NCBI GenBank assembly: GCA_945860295.1
Contig: CAMAQH010000026.1
Coordinates: forward strand, 1 to 53,027
Direction: 5' to 3'
From: Prosthecobacter debontii
Lineage (GTDB): Bacteria > Verrucomicrobiota > Verrucomicrobiia > Verrucomicrobiales > Verrucomicrobiaceae
Length of the DNA: 53,027 bases
Part shown: positions 25,908-34,641 of the stretch, piece by piece
How the letters are laid out: every line of letters starts with the position of its first letter
Numbering within the stretch: position 1 is the stretch's first letter
Position numbers and translations under genes: made by a program
The notes under the pieces: generated by a model
What the model saw: only the letters and a program-made list of their open reading frames with translations
The model's database searches: none
Told to the model about the DNA's origin: nothing

Positions 25908-26333
25908 TCAGATCGACCTTGGAGGCTTGCCGTGCGGCGAGAATTTGATGACCCTACCGGATGGCAACTTCGCCCCCGTGGCGATCCATTCACGCAGCAC
26001 CTGCACGTCAGTTTGACGGATCGCATGGCCTGTTGGTGGCATTGCGCCGGGGACTTCATCTGGGAAAGTTACATCTTGATAGATGCGGCTTAGATCAGGC
26101 TTTCCTGGCACGATCCAGCCACTATGGCTGGTGAGTTTCGCCAATGCCTGAGAGTCCTGAATCGACGGCATGGAGGAAAGCCGATTGTCGCCATGACAGT
26201 GAACGCCGTTGGTTTCCAGAACGGCCTGTACTTTGGCAAAGGCCGGGTCAATCGTTGCAGCCGAGTGATCGGGTGAGGCACAGCAGGTGATGACCAGACA
26301 AACGCTTACGCCGAACCAAAGATGATTGTTCAT
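25908..26333 (-). CDS. planctomycete-type cytochrome-c-like protein with altered heme motif
   Basis: The protein has 141 residues with a signal sequence and lipobox-like site (VCLVITCCASPD). The heme-binding site reads GVHCHGDN: the first Cys of CXXCH is Gly, while the second Cys and His remain. The second half, with SRIYQDV and a late MPPTGHAIRQTDVQVLREWI, matches PSCyt1-type domains with a possible Met ligand. These domains are normally fused ahead of DUF1549/DUF1553, and such a protein is encoded divergently next door. One base change (GGC for TGC) would explain the lost Cys; loss of covalent heme would likely impair electron transfer. Confidence 0.7.
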   Translation of the reverse strand: MNNHLWFGVSVCLVITCCASPDHSAATIDPAFAKVQAVLETNGVHCHGDNRLSSMPSIQDSQALAKLTSHSGWIVPGKPDLSRIYQDVTFPDEVPGAMPPTGHAIRQTDVQVLREWIATGAKLPSGRVIKFSPHGKPPRSI

Positions 26334-26470
26334 ACGCTCATTGTCTCATTCACGGCATGATCGGTAAACGATAAAGGCTGTGCTTCACTTGCGCAGCTGA
26401 ACGTCAGTTTTGATCATAGATCTGAGCGCTTCGGTTGAAAGCCTGCGCGCTGTGAGCTGTATATATCTCT

Positions 26471-28426
26471 GTGTATTTTTCAGCATTTAAATTCGTGATC
26501 CTCCACGCGCTGCCCTTTCTGGCATTCGCTGTGGGAACACTCGTGGCGAAGGACGATGGGCCTAAGCCTGTGCCGTGGTCCTTCCGTCCGCTTCAGCGCA
26601 CCGCAGTACCAGTGGTAAAGAACACGAATTGGCCCATAACTCGCATCGACCATTACATCCTCGCCAAAATGGAGGCGGCAGGAGTTCAACCGGCCGAGCG
26701 CGCTGATGACCGGACTTTAGGTCGTCGCTTAGCCTTTGATCTGACCGGCCTGCCGCCCGAGAAATCTCAGATCTCAGATTTCAAATCTCAATTAGCCAGC
26801 CTCCTCGCTTCACCGCACTACGGCGAGCGCTGGGCACGCCATTGGCTGGATTTGGCGCGCTACACAGACATCACTCCCGATTGGCTCGACTCCACCAAGT
26901 ACGCCTATCTCTACCGCGACTGGATCGTGCAGGCGCTCAATGAGGACATGCCGTATGACCGCTTTATCATTCGTCAGCTCGCCACCGATTACTTGCCGGA
27001 GTGCGGACCTCCGGATCTCGTTTCCATGGGCTTCCTCGGTCTAAGTCCTTCCTATTTCAAGGAGCTGCAACTGCCACCCGAAATCATCAAAACAACCGTA
27101 GCCGATGAATGGGAAGAGCATGTCGATGCCATTGGTCGCACCTTTCTCGGCCTCACCGTCGCTTGTGCACGCTGCCATGATCACAAGTCAGACCCGATCA
27201 CTGCGCAGGATTATTATGCGCTAGCTGGCGTATTTGCTTCGGTGAAAATGTCTGAACGGCCGATGATGAGTGAGGCCGTCTGGAAGCCTGTGGAAAAAGC
27301 CCGCGCCGAGGTGGCAGCGCTTCAAAAGCAGCTCGCCGAGTTGAAGAAGAAAAAGCCCAAGGATCTCGCCGAACAAGCGAAGGCGATGGAGACTAAGATG
27401 ACGTCGATCCAGACGAGTACTCCGCATTACAACATGCCGATGGCCAATGCCGTGGTCGATGCTGCGCTGCATGTGGTGGAGGCGGATAACAAAAAAGGCA
27501 CGAAGCTCGATTTCAGAATCGGTGCGGCCCGCGATCTGGAACTCATGAAGCGCGGCAACCCCAACGACATTGGCGATTCCGTCCCCCGCCGCTTCCTCTC
27601 CGCCTTTCCATCAAAGTCCGGCAAACCTCGCCAATTTAACACCGGCAGTGGGCGCTTGGAGCTTGCCCATGCCATCGTCGAAGACGCCGCACCTCTAACT
27701 GCTCGCGTCATCGTGAACCGAATCTGGAAGCACCACTTCGGGCGCGGCCTCGTGGACACGCCGAGTGAGTTTGGAAATCTCGGCGAAGCACCCACGCATC
27801 CCGAGTTGCTCGATGATCTCGCTGGTCGCTTCATCGAAAACGGCTGGTCTCTCAAATGGCTGCATCGCGAGATCCTCAACTCCGCCACCTGGCAGCAAAG
27901 CAGCGTCTCCCCCGGCAATGAACAGCGCGATCCCGAGAACAAACTCTATGCCCGCATGACACGTCGTCGTCTCGACTGGGAATCCTGGCGTGATGCCATC
28001 CTCACAGTCACCAGCGAACTCGATCTCCGCTCCGGTGGACCAGCCGCTTCGATCAGCGATGCCAAAAACCTCCGCCGCTCACTCTACGGTGCATCCGACC
28101 GTCAGGACATGGACCCCATGCTCCGCATCCACGACGTTCCAGATCCTGGCGCTCACAATCCCTGGCGCACCGAGACCATCACGCCCTTGCAGGGCCTCTT
28201 CGCCCTCAATTCACCTTTCATCCAGGCCCGCGCCGACGTTCTCGGCCCATGGGCCATGAGTCAAAGTGTGGATGAAATCTACACGCGCCTGTTCCAGCGA
28301 AAACCCAGTGCCCACGAGACGGCTGTGACGCGCGCCTTTGTGGCGGGCCGTGAAAAAGACGCCGACGTGTGGTCGCAGTATGCCCAGGCTCTGTTGGCAT
28401 CCAACGAGATGCTGTTTGTGGATTGA
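26471..28426 (+). CDS. DUF1549/DUF1553 (PSCyt2-PSD1) secreted protein
   Basis: The protein has 651 residues from GTG 26471. Its hydrophobic start, ending in FLAFAVGTLVA, looks like a signal. DUF1549 covers about 35-270 (RWARHWLDLARYTD; VACARCHDHKSDPI with an intact CXXCH). A Lys/Glu coiled-coil linker comes at about 275-320. DUF1553 covers about 390-620 (LTARVIVNRIWKHHFGRGLV; ENGWSLKWLHREIL). In PVC bacteria these proteins are often near DUF1501 partners and glycan-degradation genes; their biochemical role is unproven. The usual N-terminal PSCyt1 heme domain is missing. Confidence 0.88.
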   Translation: MYFSAFKFVILHALPFLAFAVGTLVAKDDGPKPVPWSFRPLQRTAVPVVKNTNWPITRIDHYILAKMEAAGVQPAERADDRTLGRRLAFDLTGLPPEKSQISDFKSQLASLLASPHYGERWARHWLDLARYTDITPDWLDSTKYAYLYRDWIVQALNEDMPYDRFIIRQLATDYLPECGPPDLVSMGFLGLSPSYFKELQLPPEIIKTTVADEWEEHVDAIGRTFLGLTVACARCHDHKSDPITAQDYYALAGVFASVKMSERPMMSEAVWKPVEKARAEVAALQKQLAELKKKKPKDLAEQAKAMETKMTSIQTSTPHYNMPMANAVVDAALHVVEADNKKGTKLDFRIGAARDLELMKRGNPNDIGDSVPRRFLSAFPSKSGKPRQFNTGSGRLELAHAIVEDAAPLTARVIVNRIWKHHFGRGLVDTPSEFGNLGEAPTHPELLDDLAGRFIENGWSLKWLHREILNSATWQQSSVSPGNEQRDPENKLYARMTRRRLDWESWRDAILTVTSELDLRSGGPAASISDAKNLRRSLYGASDRQDMDPMLRIHDVPDPGAHNPWRTETITPLQGLFALNSPFIQARADVLGPWAMSQSVDEIYTRLFQRKPSAHETAVTRAFVAGREKDADVWSQYAQALLASNEMLFVD

Positions 28427-28804
28427 GGCAGACTGGCATTCTGCTTTGTTGAGGCATTCGTCATCTATTTGTTCGGCTACTCGGTAGTCGTAGCTCAAGT
28501 ACGTGGTCATTCTCCAGGCATTGCCACACCTGCAATCTATGCGCTTGCGCTAGTCATCACTGCCATGTTTTGGACAGGGCTAATGCATGAAACGGGCGCA
28601 TGACTATACTCGCGACGTCTGTTACAGGGCTCACTCTGGAGAAGCGGCGGGGAAATTGATTTGCCTATAAGCGAAGCGAAAATTACCGAATGATTGAGCC
28701 AATAACATTCATCCAAAAGGTGATCGGCTTCCATTGGCTCAGCGGCTTCAATTTCAGGCTCTCAACCTTCAACTGACAACTCTCAACACTGTTTCTAAGG
28801 TTGA
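28427..28804. other. 378-bp gap with a stray hydrophobic frame
   Basis: No intact gene is evident. On the plus strand the frame ending at TGA 28601-28603 runs open from about 28431. It encodes a hydrophobic stretch (EAFVIYLFGYSVVVAQV, then AIYALALVITAMFWTGLM) without a credible start codon, which looks like a membrane-protein fragment. The rest, 28604-28804, is unremarkable, with a TCAACCTTCAACTGACAACT-type simple stretch at about 28762. Confidence 0.4.
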
Positions 28805-31237
28805 TCAGTCCTCGTCGCGGGCGGTTTGGCCCTGGGGGCTGAGGAGGATGCGGAAGCCGATATCGGGGAGCTGGTCGGTGATGAGGACTTTGCGACGGTG
28901 CGAGGCGAGGAGATCATTGGCGTCCTTGGTGGTGTAGGCTCCGCCACGGACGACGCCTTCTCCTGGGGTGGTGGACCAGGGGTCGGAGACCCATTCCCAG
29001 ACGTTGCCAGCGAGGTCGTGAAGGAGGCTGCGGGTATCTGCACGGTAACTGGCGACGGGGGCAAGGGTGGCATGACCGTCATCGTAGTCGGGAATGGATT
29101 TTTTGCCGGTGGGGTCGGCGGTTTTGTCGAGAAAGTTACCCGTCCTAGCAGGCGGCACGGGGGTGAAACCCCAGGGATAAAAGCCACCGATGCGGCCACT
29201 GCGCTCGGCGGCGGTGATGCCGATTTCGCGGGGGAGATTGGCGGCCATGCTCCAGTCGTCGTCTGTGGGCAGGCGGTATTCCTGATCGGGTTCGAGCAGG
29301 CCTTTGCCGCGCTCGCGGTCGGTGAGCCAATGGCAGAATTGCTCGGCCTCGCTGCGACTGACGTGTGTGACGGGGAGTGTGAGTTCTTTGTCGAGAATGC
29401 GGTTGGGGTTCGGCGGCAGCTTGGTGCTGAGGACGAACTCGACGAAGTCGCTCCGGCGTGTCTCGGTGGCGGCAAGCATGGCTCGGCCAAGCGGGACAAG
29501 TTTGATGCGGAGGCTGTTTTCCCATGGTTTACCGAAGACGATGGCGCCGGTGGCTCTGAGGCGGAGATTGAAGCTCATGGACTGGCCTTCTTTGAGGCTG
29601 CCTTTGACGAATTCGCTCTTGTAACCCGGGAGGCGAATTTCGAAGTTGTATTTGTCGGCGCGGGTCTTGTTGAGAGTGAGTGGTGTGCGCCCCACGAGGA
29701 GTTCGCCGTTGAGGACTTCGGCTCCGCTGGGGGTGCTGTTTAGAATGAGGCGACCGTAGGATACGCGGACGATTTCGGTGCGCACGGCCTGACGACCTGG
29801 GGTGGGGATCATGCCGAGGGGCAGGCGGACGGTGGCGGGTCGCCAGGCGTATTCGTGATCGATGTCGAGCCGCCCACTCTGGCGATCTCGGCTGGTCATC
29901 CAGGCGCAAAAAGCATCGGCATCTGCAGCGGGCACGAGGACGCAGTTGAGGATCTTTTTGTCGGGGGAGATGAAAGGCACGACATCGAAAGCAGCCGCGC
30001 GTAGAGAGGCCTCCAGGAAGGCGCGGAAGTGGGTGACCTCGACCGGCGAGTCGGCGATGTGGCGGTCTTTGGCGTAGCTGAACCACTGGCCGTAGATGTT
30101 TTGCCAGGGCTTACCGTTCAGCGGCTGAATGGGCGCCGGAGCGGCCTTCAGCGGCAGAGGTAGCTCGTACGCCCACTGGTGTTCATACTTGCCGGCGGTG
30201 AGCGCGGCCCCGGCGAGCGCCGAACCAATGATGGTAAAGAAAGCGGCGCGACTGAAACTGCGAATGAAGCTCTCGGGCCGCTTTTGACCGATGTGCTGGA
30301 GGGCCTCTGCGAAGTCGCCAGCAGTCTGGTAGCGCTCTTTGAGATCGGGGGCACAGGCTTTGCAGATGACGCGGTTGAGATCGAGCCAAAAGGGCCATTC
30401 TTCATCACTGAGATTGGTGGGGACTTCGGGGAACTCCAGGCGGTCTTTGCCGCTGCTCATTTCATAGAGCACTTTGCCCAGGCTGTAGATGTCTGCCTGA
30501 GCGGTGCCGGGACCTTCAGGCGGCACGAAGCCCTCGGTACCGACGAAGGTGCGCTCGCCTAATCCAGCGACGAGGCCGATGTCGGCAAGTTTGCAGACGC
30601 CACCGCAGAAGATGATGTTGGAGGGCTTGATGTCGCGGTGGGTGAGCCCGCGATTGTGCATGAAGTAGAGAGCATCTGCGAGATAGACGCCGGCGTCCCG
30701 ACAGAAGACAACGTCGAGTCGGCCATGGCGTTTCATGTCGGTGCCGAGTGTGCGCGGGACATAGGTCTGAACGCTCTCAAAGTTAGGCCCTTCTTCGGCA
30801 TCGTCTCCCAGCTCCATGACGCAGTAATAAAAGCCGCGTGCTTCATTCCAGCCGACATGCAGGACATGGACGAGGCAGGGATGGCCGCGTGAGATGGGCT
30901 CGAACTGCTGAATACCGAGGAACTCGCGGTGGAAGGTGCGGGTGAGCTCGAAGTCCTCACGCCAGACGATTTTCACGGCGCGGTAAGCTCCGGTGACGCT
31001 CTGCGCGAGCCAGACCTCACCATAGGCACCGGAGCCGATGCGCTTGATCAGGGTGTAGTCGGGGATGACGAGATCGTCGCGGTGCGATGGCGGGCCGCCA
31101 TCCATGGGCCGTGGGCCTTTGGGCGCAGCACGCGGTGGCGCGGGGAGTTCGACGATGGTCTCCGGTTGCTGGGGGGCCGCTGCTTCAACGGGCGCGGGTG
31201 CGTCCGCTGGTGGCAGGTCGGGTGTGTCGTCGGTCAT
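28805..31237 (-). CDS. Ser/Thr protein kinase with PEGA and formylglycine-enzyme-like domains
   Basis: The protein has 810 residues. A Pro-rich leader (1-58) precedes the kinase domain: P-loop IGSGAYGEVWLA (67-78), catalytic Lys89, HRDIKPSN (200-207), and DIG at 219-221 in place of DFG. A membrane helix follows (about 331-348), so the kinase is cytosolic. The extracytoplasmic part has an FGE-like segment, a PEGA domain (GRLILNSTPSGAEVLNGELL, about 500-560) and a C-terminal FGE-sulfatase domain (DLAGNVWEWVSDPW, VVRGGAY). It probably senses a wall or sugar ligand. ATG 31237 is used; an upstream frame exists but lacks kinase homology. Confidence 0.87.
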   Translation of the reverse strand: MTDDTPDLPPADAPAPVEAAAPQQPETIVELPAPPRAAPKGPRPMDGGPPSHRDDLVIPDYTLIKRIGSGAYGEVWLAQSVTGAYRAVKIVWREDFELTRTFHREFLGIQQFEPISRGHPCLVHVLHVGWNEARGFYYCVMELGDDAEEGPNFESVQTYVPRTLGTDMKRHGRLDVVFCRDAGVYLADALYFMHNRGLTHRDIKPSNIIFCGGVCKLADIGLVAGLGERTFVGTEGFVPPEGPGTAQADIYSLGKVLYEMSSGKDRLEFPEVPTNLSDEEWPFWLDLNRVICKACAPDLKERYQTAGDFAEALQHIGQKRPESFIRSFSRAAFFTIIGSALAGAALTAGKYEHQWAYELPLPLKAAPAPIQPLNGKPWQNIYGQWFSYAKDRHIADSPVEVTHFRAFLEASLRAAAFDVVPFISPDKKILNCVLVPAADADAFCAWMTSRDRQSGRLDIDHEYAWRPATVRLPLGMIPTPGRQAVRTEIVRVSYGRLILNSTPSGAEVLNGELLVGRTPLTLNKTRADKYNFEIRLPGYKSEFVKGSLKEGQSMSFNLRLRATGAIVFGKPWENSLRIKLVPLGRAMLAATETRRSDFVEFVLSTKLPPNPNRILDKELTLPVTHVSRSEAEQFCHWLTDRERGKGLLEPDQEYRLPTDDDWSMAANLPREIGITAAERSGRIGGFYPWGFTPVPPARTGNFLDKTADPTGKKSIPDYDDGHATLAPVASYRADTRSLLHDLAGNVWEWVSDPWSTTPGEGVVRGGAYTTKDANDLLASHRRKVLITDQLPDIGFRILLSPQGQTARDED

Positions 31238-31362
31238 TCGGCAGTCGCAAGGATACGCAGTCTGTGCGCGAGACACAACATTCCTGTGCAAGTAGATGAC
31301 AAAATCATGGTGAAGATGGTGGGTTAGGCTGCGTTCTTTGTTTTCCGATCCGCCTACCCTGC

Positions 31363-32169
31363 ATGAAATACACACTGATCCCGCTTTGCCTACTCGCTCT
31401 CGTCTCCTGGATGAGTTACGCCGCTGACCCTGCTGCTGCGCCAGCGCCACTGAAGGTGCTGATGATCACGGGCGGCTGCTGCCACGAGTATGAGAACCAA
31501 AAGATGATCTTGGCGGAAGGGCTAAGCTCACGCGCGAATGTGGAATTCACCATCGTGCATGAGGAGGCGAGGGTGAAGGATGATCGCACGCATCAGATCA
31601 GCATTTATAAAAAGGCGGACTGGGCCAAGGGCTATGATGTGATCCTGCACAATGAGTGCTTCGGCGCGGTGACGGATGTGGCGTTTGTGGATAGCATCGC
31701 GAAAGCTCATCACGACGGCGTTCCAGCAGTGATGCTACACTGCTCGACCCACAGTTACCGGGCAGCGAAGACGGATGAGTGGCGTAAATGTGTCGGCCAG
31801 ACTTCGATGAGCCACGAAAAGAACCGCGATCTTCATGTGAAGAACATCAAACCGGAGCATCCGGTGATGAAGGGTTTCCCGATGGAGTGGCTGGACGCCA
31901 AGGATGAGCTGTACAAGAACGAAAAGCTTTGGGAGAACTTTGTGCCACTGGCGCAGGCGTATGGTGAAGATACGAAGAAGGATCACTGCCTGGTGTGGGT
32001 GAACACGTATGGCAAAGCGCGTGTCTTTGGCACGACCATGGGCCACGGAAATGAGACGATGAGCGATGCGGTGTTTCTAGATCTCGTCGGACGCGGTCTG
32101 CTCTGGGCCTGTGATAAGTTGACTGCTGAAGGCAAGCCTGTGGCCGGCTACGAAGCGCGGCAGAAGTGA
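31363..32169 (+). CDS. ThuA-like secreted protein
   Basis: The protein has 268 residues with a signal peptide (MKYTLIPLCLLALVSWMSYAA). It shows the ThuA fold, a class I glutaminase-like layout: VLMITGGCCHEYENQ, the middle HHDGVPAVMLHCSTHSY, and YGKARVFGTTMGHGNET near the end. ThuA was named for trehalose use, but PVC members are mostly secreted and of unknown substrate. It is transcribed divergently from the kinase. Confidence 0.85.
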   Translation: MKYTLIPLCLLALVSWMSYAADPAAAPAPLKVLMITGGCCHEYENQKMILAEGLSSRANVEFTIVHEEARVKDDRTHQISIYKKADWAKGYDVILHNECFGAVTDVAFVDSIAKAHHDGVPAVMLHCSTHSYRAAKTDEWRKCVGQTSMSHEKNRDLHVKNIKPEHPVMKGFPMEWLDAKDELYKNEKLWENFVPLAQAYGEDTKKDHCLVWVNTYGKARVFGTTMGHGNETMSDAVFLDLVGRGLLWACDKLTAEGKPVAGYEARQK

Positions 32170-32173
32170 CAGA

Positions 32174-32320
32174 TCACTCAGTCTTTTCGGGCACACGTTC
32201 AAAGCGTGTGCTCTTGGCCAGCAAATAGTAATAACCAAAGACGCTACCAAGCAGCAACAGCAAAACGAGCAACGGCCAGAGACCAGGAATCCAAGGTGGC
32301 TGTAGGCGCGGGCGTGACAT
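32174..32320 (-). CDS. 48-residue single-pass membrane protein
   Basis: This is a short minus-strand frame with ATG 32320 and TGA 32174-32176. The N-terminus is basic and Pro-rich (MSRPRLQPPWIPG), then comes one strong helix (LWPLLVLLLLLGSVFGYYYL), then a charged tail (AKSTRFERVPEKTE). It starts 13 bp after hisH ends, on the same strand, so it may be the last gene of a hisB-hisH transcript. The topology is typical of a real small membrane protein, but I do not know its family. Confidence 0.7.
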   Translation of the reverse strand: MSRPRLQPPWIPGLWPLLVLLLLLGSVFGYYYLLAKSTRFERVPEKTE

Positions 32321-32332
32321 GGTGGTGTGAAT

Positions 32333-32959
32333 TTACAAACGAGCTGCGAGCGTGGCGATGGAGTTCTTCAGCAGAATGAGTCCCGTTTCCTGACTCTTCT
32401 CTGGGTGGAACTGCACGGCCATGAGCTTGTTTTTCGCGATGCCTGAGATGAAGGGCACGCCGTATTCAGTGCGGCAGAGCGCGAGTGATTCGTCTGCGAC
32501 TTCGGGGTAGTAACTGTGTACGAAGTAGAGGTGCGCGGGATTCGGCAAACCCTGCCACCAAGCTGATTCGCGGGTCTCCCACTGGACTTGATTCCAGCCC
32601 ATGTGGGGAATTTTTAAACCATGCGCGGCGTCGAACTTGCGCACGCGACCGGATACCACGCAGAGTCCATCGACGCCGGGTGATTCCTCACTGGATTCAA
32701 AGAGGAGTTGGTAGCCGAGGCAGATGCCGAGGTAGGGGCGCTCTTCTTTGAGCCAAGCTTTTAACGGGTCCCACAGGCGGCGCTCTTTGAGGATACGCAC
32801 GCTATCACCAAAGGCTCCCTGGCCTGGAAAGACAAGCACGTCGATGGCGTCGAAGCCGCTGGCCTCAGTGACGAGTTTGGCCTCAGAGCCGATGGCGGCG
32901 AAGGCATTCAGGACGCTGCGGAGATTCCCAGCGCCGTAATCAAGCACACCTAGATTCAT
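32333..32959 (-). CDS. hisH: imidazole glycerol phosphate synthase glutaminase subunit
   Basis: The protein has 208 residues. The class I glutaminase triad has Cys80 in GICLGYQ, and His and Glu in FHPEKSQ near the C-terminus. The start MNLGVLDYGAGNLRS is typical of HisH. It feeds ammonia to HisF in histidine synthesis. It follows hisB by 3 bp; hisF is not in the window. Confidence 0.95.
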   Translation of the reverse strand: MNLGVLDYGAGNLRSVLNAFAAIGSEAKLVTEASGFDAIDVLVFPGQGAFGDSVRILKERRLWDPLKAWLKEERPYLGICLGYQLLFESSEESPGVDGLCVVSGRVRKFDAAHGLKIPHMGWNQVQWETRESAWWQGLPNPAHLYFVHSYYPEVADESLALCRTEYGVPFISGIAKNKLMAVQFHPEKSQETGLILLKNSIATLAARL

Positions 32960-32962
32960 GAA

Positions 32963-33565
32963 TCAGAGAACCTCTTTCGTGCTGGGGATGCCGATGACTC
33001 GGGGATCGTTCCGTGTGGCCATGTCGAGTGCACGAGCGAGGCCTTTGAAGATCGCCTCAGCCATGTGATGAGCATCGCGTCCACGACGAATTTCGACATG
33101 CAGTGTCGCGAGCAGGCTGGAGGAAAACGCGCGGAGAAACTCTTCTACGAGTTGATAGCTGAAACGATTCACGCCTCCGATGGCCTCGACACGCTCAGGC
33201 GCGTGGTAGCTGAGAAAGGCACGACCACTGAGATCGATCGCTACTTCGGCCAGGGTTTCGTCCATGGGAAGAAGCCAGAAACCATAGCGGGTGATGCCAG
33301 CTTTATTTCCCAACGCTTCACGGAAGCACTGACCGAGCACGATGCCGGTGTCCTCGACGGTGTGGTGATAGTCCACTTCGATGTCGCCCACGACCTTCAC
33401 GTCGAGATCAAAGAGGCCATGCTTGGTGAAGAGGGTAAGCATGTGATCAAAGAAAGGCACGCCAGTGTCGATCTGTGATTTGCCGGAGCCATCTATGACC
33501 AATTCGATCTGGATGTCTGTCTCAGCCGTCTTGCGGTGCTGTTTCGCGGTGCGAGGAGTTTGCAT
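32963..33565 (-). CDS. hisB: imidazoleglycerol-phosphate dehydratase
   Basis: The protein has 200 residues from ATG 33565 ([16 protein letters not shown]). It has the metal-binding segments [15 protein letters not shown], and the later DAHHMAEA. It is the monofunctional dehydratase without the phosphatase domain. It dehydrates imidazoleglycerol phosphate in histidine synthesis. An upstream in-frame Met (33586) would add seven residues with no family match. Confidence 0.95.
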   Translation of the reverse strand: MQTPRTAKQHRKTAETDIQIELVIDGSGKSQIDTGVPFFDHMLTLFTKHGLFDLDVKVVGDIEVDYHHTVEDTGIVLGQCFREALGNKAGITRYGFWLLPMDETLAEVAIDLSGRAFLSYHAPERVEAIGGVNRFSYQLVEEFLRAFSSSLLATLHVEIRRGRDAHHMAEAIFKGLARALDMATRNDPRVIGIPSTKEVL

Positions 33566-34641
33566 GAAGCGGCTATCTAACAACACTCAGCGCAGTGGTC
33601 AATATGGGGTTCATCACCAATCGATGTCTGCTGTGGTGTGAATTGGGATGGGTCGATTTTTGGCAATGCGTAGTTTTGGGATCGGCAACAGCGGAGGTTT
33701 TTTTCGATGAAGAGCGGCTTTCCCATCCCAGGGCGATTCATCTCGCGCGGCTTGATGTTTTTATCGTAATCCCGGACTTGTCCGCTGATGGAGGACACAG
33801 TGCATGGACAGGATGGAGACCTGCGGACGCGAGGCACATCTCCGGCCGCATACTATCGCAACGGATGCCAGCCAGATCGAGTACGGTGTGGAAGGTTTAC
33901 CTAGCACTGATCGGCTGCTCCAGGCGGCTTTTCATGGCTTGGATCTTTGTCTTTTGCTGTCGCGGCGTGGGCGACTGGGAGATGCTTGGGATCGACCTAG
34001 CTAGCACTTATGGAGACTCGCGTCCGATGCTGAACCCCGCCTAGCCAGAGGTGTGCTAGAACCGCCTGAAATTCTACGATGATGGCCCGACCAGCAGCTA
34101 CTCCGCCGTGCAGTAGGTGACGGCGAGTCCGCGAGGTGGGAGCCGTTGACAGTTGGCGACGGTTGTTTCCCCTAGCCGCTCAGAAGGTGGGGCGCGGGAT
34201 TGATGGTGGCGCGGTTCTCGATTCGCCCTCCCCGAACCCGGTGTGCTGCAGACAGCCCGCCCTGTATTTCAAGCGCTGCACATGGAATGTGCGAACCTCA
34301 CGCCGGCGTGCTGACGCCCACTGCTTGGATGAATTGCTGCTGGCGCTGAAGCGCTAGGCGGTTGAGTGCGCTTTTCGCGCTAGAGCGTATGATTGGGATT
34401 CAATGAAGCATGCTCACGCGTGAACTACGAACACTGAGTGCTGTGCGGCAGCGTTGGGTGGTGGGTTCCAAAGCCTGTGGGATGTCATGTTAGGCCCAGC
34501 CGTTGCCTATGGCATCTGTTCTCCCAAAATCAGGTTCATGTGGTAAGAGCCTCGCTGCTCTTTGTGTGGCCGTAATCCAGGGTTGCTGATGGAAAATGCA
34601 ATGCTAAGAGAAGCTCTATGCACCGTGGATATGGCCCCCGA
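33566..34641. other. 1.1-kb gene-poor stretch
   Basis: No gene is convincing in either strand. The longest frame (33595-34044, plus) has no recognisable domain and is matched by a competing minus-strand frame over 33577-33837. Short stretches look like eroded coding sequence, for example a plus-strand RLKFYDDGPTSSYSAVQ followed by a stop near 34110. A half-site resembling the palindromic repeats (GTTGACAGTTGGCGACGG) lies at about 34145. The part before 34642 probably also contains the promoter of the next gene. Confidence 0.45.

Noticed and set aside
28826..29743. 305-residue plus-strand frame opposite the kinase/FGE gene
   Set aside because: Rich in Gly/Ala/Val/Glu as expected for the complement of this gene; no domain.
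33595..34044. 149-residue plus-strand frame in the gene-poor region
   Set aside because: No recognised domain and a competing minus-strand frame; not supported as a gene.
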